Shown piece after piece: positions 59,714 to 64,000 of a DNA stretch of 64,000 nt (position 1 is its first letter; every line of letters begins with the position of its first letter). Position numbers and translations under genes: made by a program. A model generated the notes under the pieces. That model searched no databases. It was not told the DNA's origin and worked only from the letters and a program-made list of their open reading frames with translations. This DNA comes from Clostridium sp. CAG:768 (GTDB lineage: Bacteria; Cyanobacteriota; Vampirovibrionia; Gastranaerophilales; Gastranaerophilaceae). The stretch lies in NCBI GenBank assembly GCA_000437435.1, contig FR899625.1, positions 1 through 64,000 on the forward strand, read 5' to 3'.

Positions 59714-61179
59714 TTGTCTTTGAGTGTCCAAAAATCTTTTTGCAACATTACAAGGAATGGTATTAATTCCAAACGTCCAACTAACATATTAAAAATCATT
59801 ATGGCTTTTGATGAAGAATGAAGTCCGTCAAAATTTGCCATAGGGCCTATTTGTTTTGGAAATCCAGGGCCAATATTTCCAAGTCCTGTTATACTGCAGC
59901 TTAGTCCAACAGTACTGTTATGTTCAATAATTGATATTATTATTGAAGTTATTCCAAAGATTAAAAAGTAATAGAATACATATACGATAATTTGTCTTGC
60001 AACTTCTGGGGCAACAGTTTTATTATCAACTTTTATATTTACAATCGCATTTGGGTGTAATATTCTTAAAAGTTCACTTTTCATTGATTTATATACGATT
60101 AACCATCTCACCATTTTTATTCCGCCACCTGCAGATCCTGCGCAGGAGCCCATAAACATTACTATAAATAAAAGTATTTTAGATGTGTAATCCCAGTTTA
60201 TAAAATCAGTACTAGCACTACCTGTTGATGTTGTAATACTTATTACTTGGTATAGTGCGTGCATAAAACTATCAGATAAATTTAGATGCGTATTGAGCAC
60301 TAATGAAATAGTAATAAGTATTGCCATTATTATTACTAAAGAAAAATATAATTTGAATTCTTCATTTTTGAAAAGAATTAATGGATTTTTTTGTGTAATA
60401 GCTCTATATTGAATGTTAAAGCTGGCACCTGAAATAAACATAAATATCAAAGTTACCCAAATCAGGTAATTTGAATGATATCCCATAAGACTTTCAGGAT
60501 TTGGAGAGAATCCACCTGCAGCAAGAGTTGATAGTGAGTTACAAACTGAATCAAATCCTGACATTCCGCCTGCCATTAATAATATTATTTGGATTATTGT
60601 AAATCCTGCATAAATTTTCCAGAGTGCAGATGCGGTATTTCTTATTCTCGGAGTGAATTTGTCTTCAGTAGGTCCAGGAGCTTCTGCAAAGAACATTTGT
60701 CTTCCTGCAACTGCAAATTGTGGTAAAATTGCAACGAATAAGACAATTATTCCCAAGCCTCCTAACCATTGAGTTAGTGAACGCCAAAAGAAAAATGCGT
60801 GAGAATAATTGAAATGAGTTAATATAGTTGCTCCTGTAGTTGTAATACCTGATACCGATTCAAAAAGCGCATCAAGTGGTGATAGTCCGTAAAAAAGATA
60901 TGGAATTCCTGAAATAATCCCGAATATTACCCAAGATACAGCAACTACAAATAGAGCTTCAGCTTTTTTTATGTCATTCAAATTTTCTAATGTTTTTGAA
61001 TTAGGAACAGCATTTCTTACGATTACTCCTATGAAAAATGATATTGCACCAGCTGTAAAAAATGGTAAAATAGAATTAAATTCGTGATAATACAATGCAG
61101 CAATAATTGGAGTTAATATCACAAGACTTATATATATCATTGTAAGACCAATAGCATTTGCCAGATAATTTAATCTCAT
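59710..61179 (-). CDS. trkH: Potassium uptake protein TrkH
   Basis: Potassium-conducting membrane subunit of the Trk system. 489 residues with about ten or more membrane segments and four pore-loop-like repeats (SGITTTGATIL, STLAAGGFSPNP, SITTSTGSASTDFINW, TGLGNIGPGF). It lies one base after trkA in the same operon. Its end overlaps the converging ADP-ribosyltransferase-like gene by four bases. Confidence 0.95.
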   Translation of the reverse strand: MRLNYLANAIGLTMIYISLVILTPIIAALYYHEFNSILPFFTAGAISFFIGVIVRNAVPNSKTLENLNDIKKAEALFVVAVSWVIFGIISGIPYLFYGLSPLDALFESVSGITTTGATILTHFNYSHAFFFWRSLTQWLGGLGIIVLFVAILPQFAVAGRQMFFAEAPGPTEDKFTPRIRNTASALWKIYAGFTIIQIILLMAGGMSGFDSVCNSLSTLAAGGFSPNPESLMGYHSNYLIWVTLIFMFISGASFNIQYRAITQKNPLILFKNEEFKLYFSLVIIMAILITISLVLNTHLNLSDSFMHALYQVISITTSTGSASTDFINWDYTSKILLFIVMFMGSCAGSAGGGIKMVRWLIVYKSMKSELLRILHPNAIVNIKVDNKTVAPEVARQIIVYVFYYFLIFGITSIIISIIEHNSTVGLSCSITGLGNIGPGFPKQIGPMANFDGLHSSSKAIMIFNMLVGRLELIPFLVMLQKDFWTLKDN

Positions 61180-61180
61180 A

Positions 61181-62521
61181 TTACTTTACCTTAAAAAATT
61201 CTTTTATCTCCGGAGCATTTTCTGCTGTTGTAAATATAATCAATATATCATTAGTGTTAATTACTGTGTCACCTTTTGGGATAATGATGTTATTTTTTCT
61301 GATAACTACACCAATAATAGCATTGGCAGGGAATTTTAATTCCATAATTTTCTTACCGTCAAAATCTGGATCAAGATTAATCTCAAGAACTTCTCCCTGC
61401 CCTTGTTCTACTGTTGCAAGGATATCTACATCATTTTCCTGTAAATCGTTTCTCACTTCATTAATCGCAGATGTTTTTGGAGATACTGCAATATCAATAC
61501 CTACTTTTTCAAATAGTGGGATATTTAAAACTTTTGCAACCCTTGTAATTACTCTTTTTACACCAAGTTGTTTTGCTAATAGTGAGCATAAAAGATTTCT
61601 CTCATCGTTATTGGTAACGCTTATTACAACGTCTGCTCCACCTATTTCTTCTTCATCTAAAAGTTTTAAATTAGTGCCATCTCCGTTAATCACAAGTGTA
61701 TTAGATAATTCTTCTGCCAGTACTTGGCATCTGTCATAATCTTTTTCAATTATTTTAATTTTAATTTTTAGTTTTTCAAGAGTTTTAGCAAGCATCATTC
61801 CAACATTCCCGCCACCAATAATTGCGACAGATTTTACAATTTCTTTTTCGTGGAAAAATGTACCTGCTAAAATATCAAGGGAATGAGATGTCCCCATAAA
61901 AATTAATTTATCATCTTCTTGAATTTCTGTATCCCCATTTGGGATAAATAATTCACCGTTTCTTGTCAAACCAACCATTAGTGTATTTTGTGTAAAACCA
62001 CAATCTTTTACTTTTTTACCTATAATAGGTAAATATGGTTGTACTTTGTATTCTAAAAGTCTAGCTCTTCCATCTGCAAAATTTTCTACATCTAATGCGT
62101 GAGCGACAGTTACTATTCTAAAAATTTCTTGAGTTAATAATTCTTCCGGCCAAATTATGTAATCAATGAAGAAGTCACAGAAATTTTCACTATTTTTTTC
62201 AAAGTTAAGAGTTTTTTTGTATTCTTCTCTACTTACAAAACAAATTGTTCTGACACCGCCGAATTTTTTTGCAGAAAGGCAAGCTACAATATTTGCTTCG
62301 TCAACAGCTGTGCAAGCTATAAATATATCTGCATTTTTTATATCTGCATTTTTTAAAACATCAATGTTAGAAGCATTTCCCTGAATAAAGCTGATATCCA
62401 ACTTGTTAAATTCATCAGTTCTATTTTCTTCTTTATCAATTATTGTAATATCGTGGTCTTCAAAAAATTCAGTTGCTAAAAGGCAGCCAATTTCTGTTGC
62501 ACCATAAATTATTATTTTCAT
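61181..62521 (-). CDS. trkA: Trk system potassium uptake protein TrkA
   Basis: Cytoplasmic gating subunit of the Trk system. 446 residues made of two similar halves, each with a Rossmann-type RCK_N domain (IYGATEIGCLLATEF; IIGGGNVGMMLAKTL) and an RCK_C domain. The Asp at the end of the second strand (IIDKE; IIEKD has Glu) supports NAD(H) binding. It precedes trkH and sets its activity in response to nucleotides. Confidence 0.94.
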   Translation of the reverse strand: MKIIIYGATEIGCLLATEFFEDHDITIIDKEENRTDEFNKLDISFIQGNASNIDVLKNADIKNADIFIACTAVDEANIVACLSAKKFGGVRTICFVSREEYKKTLNFEKNSENFCDFFIDYIIWPEELLTQEIFRIVTVAHALDVENFADGRARLLEYKVQPYLPIIGKKVKDCGFTQNTLMVGLTRNGELFIPNGDTEIQEDDKLIFMGTSHSLDILAGTFFHEKEIVKSVAIIGGGNVGMMLAKTLEKLKIKIKIIEKDYDRCQVLAEELSNTLVINGDGTNLKLLDEEEIGGADVVISVTNNDERNLLCSLLAKQLGVKRVITRVAKVLNIPLFEKVGIDIAVSPKTSAINEVRNDLQENDVDILATVEQGQGEVLEINLDPDFDGKKIMELKFPANAIIGVVIRKNNIIIPKGDTVINTNDILIIFTTAENAPEIKEFFKVK

Positions 62522-62609
62522 AACATTCGAATTATATATTAAGTAAACATTTTTTACAAGTATTGATACAATTGGTCAAAATTTTTTATTTAGATTCTTT
62601 ATAGTGTAC

Positions 62610-63590
62610 ATGTTATGTCGAATTCCTAACGTAGATTATGAAAAATGCTATCCTACCAGATTAAAGAAAATTTTTAGAGCAGATCTAAATTACCGTAATT
62701 ATAATAGTTTTGTCCCGAATATGGAAAATGCAATTGTTGGAAATATTCCTATAGAAATAATTGATTTGTTTCCAGCCTCTAATAAGGGTACTAAAATAAA
62801 GGCTTTTCAAAATGCTCTTGCTAATATTACAATACATTTGAGAAAAACATATAAAAATGCAAAAGAACAAAATTTTATTTTAAATGATTTTAAAGATTTG
62901 CAAGAAGATTTACCGGATTTTGAAGCATCAATATCAGAATTTGCTGCAAAGTTATTTAAAAATATTTTGCCTGATGGCTATAGACCTAAATTAAATTATG
63001 TCGCCAGAGGTGCTTGGGGAAATGTTTTTCAATTATCTATTAGAGATGCTAATGGTAAAAAAATTATGCATGATAAAGCTTTAAAGGTTTATCATAATCT
63101 TAGTACTCCTAATATGTGGTATTTGGAGCATATTCAAAATAACTGTGCAGAAGCTAATTTTTGGACATATTTGAAATTTGCAGTTGGGCATAAATTAGAT
63201 AAAACTCAATTTACTAAGCATTATATATCAGATCTGAAAAGTGGTTATGCTTTAACTGAATTTATTGATAAAGATATTACAAGAACATCTTCTCCTATTG
63301 ATTTAACGAATCTTTTTCGGATATTTTATATTGATGTATCAAATGAATTAATTAATGATAAATTGTATGATGTTGGAGGTTTCGTAAAACAACCAGATTT
63401 TATAGATGATAAGGTTGTTTTAAGATACTTTAAAAAACTCTGGTTCAGAAATTCTGAAAAAGAGCTTAATAAAGTAATACAAAATTATGAAACGAAAATT
63501 GCAAATCCCAAAACTCCGCACAGAGTTAAGATTAAAAAAGCTTTAGAGTTATTTAAACATAAAAAGGATATAAATAATAACGTAGTTTAA
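62610..63590 (+). CDS. Uncharacterised protein with kinase-like motifs
   Basis: About 326 residues from the ATG at 62610 (a GTG at 62604 is also possible); no strong ribosome binding site. The first third is helical and has no recognised motif. From about residue 130, YVARGAWGNVFQLSI resembles a kinase glycine loop, HDKALKVYHN a beta-3 Lys motif, and GYALTEFID a hinge. Later, LYDVGGFVKQP resembles the D-x-G motif. A typical HRD motif is not evident; the segment FYIDVSNELINDKL may correspond. It could be a divergent kinase-like effector or a pseudokinase. The call is inference only. Confidence 0.55.
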   Translation: MLCRIPNVDYEKCYPTRLKKIFRADLNYRNYNSFVPNMENAIVGNIPIEIIDLFPASNKGTKIKAFQNALANITIHLRKTYKNAKEQNFILNDFKDLQEDLPDFEASISEFAAKLFKNILPDGYRPKLNYVARGAWGNVFQLSIRDANGKKIMHDKALKVYHNLSTPNMWYLEHIQNNCAEANFWTYLKFAVGHKLDKTQFTKHYISDLKSGYALTEFIDKDITRTSSPIDLTNLFRIFYIDVSNELINDKLYDVGGFVKQPDFIDDKVVLRYFKKLWFRNSEKELNKVIQNYETKIANPKTPHRVKIKKALELFKHKKDINNNVV

Positions 63591-63818
63591 TAATTGTAAA
63601 GCTAGAACTGCAATAATCGGAGAAAAATCCAAACCTCCTACAGGAGGAATAATTCTTCGGAATAGGTTTAGGTATAAATCAGTTACATCTTTTATAGCTT
63701 CAAATGGTTGCTTATACCAATCAATACTAGGGATAAAGCTTAAAAGACATCTGACAAGAATTAACCAAAAATAAATTTGGAAAAAGCTGTTTACTACAAA
63801 AATTAAATTATTAATCAT
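63549..63818 (-). CDS. YggT-family membrane protein
   Basis: 89 residues with two membrane helices (about residues 4-27 and 68-87) and the family motif RRIIPPVGGLDFSPIIAVLALQLL. Known homologues (YggT, Ycf19, YlmG) affect membrane or nucleoid organisation and cell-division related functions in Cyanobacteria and plastids; the precise role is not settled. It overlaps the converging 62610-63590 gene by 42 bases and follows the next minus-strand gene by 13 bases. Confidence 0.88.
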   Translation of the reverse strand: MINNLIFVVNSFFQIYFWLILVRCLLSFIPSIDWYKQPFEAIKDVTDLYLNLFRRIIPPVGGLDFSPIIAVLALQLLNYVIIYILFMFK

Positions 63819-63831
63819 AATTCACCTAACT

Positions 63832-64000
63832 TTATAATTGAGAACTTTGTTTAGTGTTAGCACAAGTACAATTTTCTCTTGATGTTGGAATATTTTCAAT
63901 CATCTTGAAGAGTAAATTTTTAAGATTTGCTACATTAGAATTAAATACTTCAATTACTTCGTGGTGAGAAACTGGAGGTACATCTCCTACCAGACCTGCG
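63832..64000 (-). CDS. C-terminal end of an unidentified protein (truncated by the window)
   Basis: 56 codons to the stop at 63834-63832, reading AGLVGDVPPVSHHEVIEVFNS and ending CTCANTKQSSQL. The tail is helical and finishes with a Cys-x-Cys. It is upstream of yggT by 13 bases, with AGGTG as the yggT ribosome binding site, so the two are probably co-transcribed. Too little is visible to name it. Confidence 0.6.
   Translation of the reverse strand, partial: AGLVGDVPPVSHHEVIEVFNSNVANLKNLLFKMIENIPTSRENCTCANTKQSSQL

Noticed and set aside
1..64000. CRISPR arrays, insertion sequences, prophage genes, rRNA genes
   Set aside because: No regularly spaced repeats, transposase or phage motifs, or rRNA-like sequence were seen while reading either strand.

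Overview
The window looks like a chromosome segment from a non-photosynthetic relative of Cyanobacteria, most likely the gut-associated Vampirovibrionia/Melainabacteria (Gastranaerophilales type). The evidence is very AT-rich DNA, an RNA polymerase largest subunit split into separate rpoC1 and rpoC2 genes as in Cyanobacteria, a threonyl-tRNA synthetase without its TGS domain, an anaerobe's peroxide defence set (PerR-like regulator, rubredoxin, two rubrerythrins, flavodiiron protein), outer-membrane machinery (LptC/LptA, MacAB-TolC type efflux) and many prepilin-like proteins. This taxonomic call is an inference; there is no 16S gene here.

Layout: 1-1.7 kb, a truncated prepilin and small membrane proteins, one apparently frameshifted; 1.8-4.3 kb, efp-accB-accC; 4.4-8.7 kb, a prepilin, an HExxH protein, a MATE transporter, ndk and tgt; 8.8-13.6 kb, small proteins, a prepilin whose frame is broken at a homopolymer, mutS and a membrane-anchored protein; 13.65 kb, tRNA-Leu(CAG); 14-18.8 kb, ricT, gpsA, murQ, ribH and a CcdA/thioredoxin pair; 18.9-19.7 kb, another frame-broken prepilin; 19.8-28.8 kb, rpoB-rpoC1-rpoC2; 29-32.8 kb, a secreted protein and an M16 protease; 32.9-35.8 kb, the PerR-type operon; 36-39.9 kb, small proteins, a prepilin with an intact long leader, and thrS; 40-42.9 kb, ssb, a four-carbon acid sugar kinase and a PdxA-type dehydrogenase; 43-46.3 kb, secD, secF and dapA; 46.4-53.5 kb, lptC-lptA-TPR-dprA-topA-aroE; 53.5-58.8 kb, a prepilin and a tripartite efflux operon; 59-64 kb, a predicted ADP-ribosyltransferase, trkH/trkA, a kinase-like protein and yggT.

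The most unusual signal is a family of six prepilin loci (called P1 to P6 here). Five carry a tract of exactly ten G or C bases inside a short upstream leader frame that has its own promoter and ribosome binding site. In all five the tract is one base short of fusing the leader in frame to the prepilin. Two of these (P3, P4) have no other good start and so read as OFF. Three (P1, P2, P6) also have an internal start next to a TATAAT-like box and a GTGAT-N7-ATCAC dyad. The sixth (P5) has no tract and is fused in frame. This looks like a homopolymer-controlled switch on pilin-like surface proteins, or programmed slippage; a systematic homopolymer length error in the assembly must be excluded first.

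Other candidates of interest are a predicted R-S-E type ADP-ribosyltransferase (58994-59713), a divergent kinase-like protein (62610-63590), and a hairpin that would hide the ribosome binding site of a small-protein gene (9532-9561).
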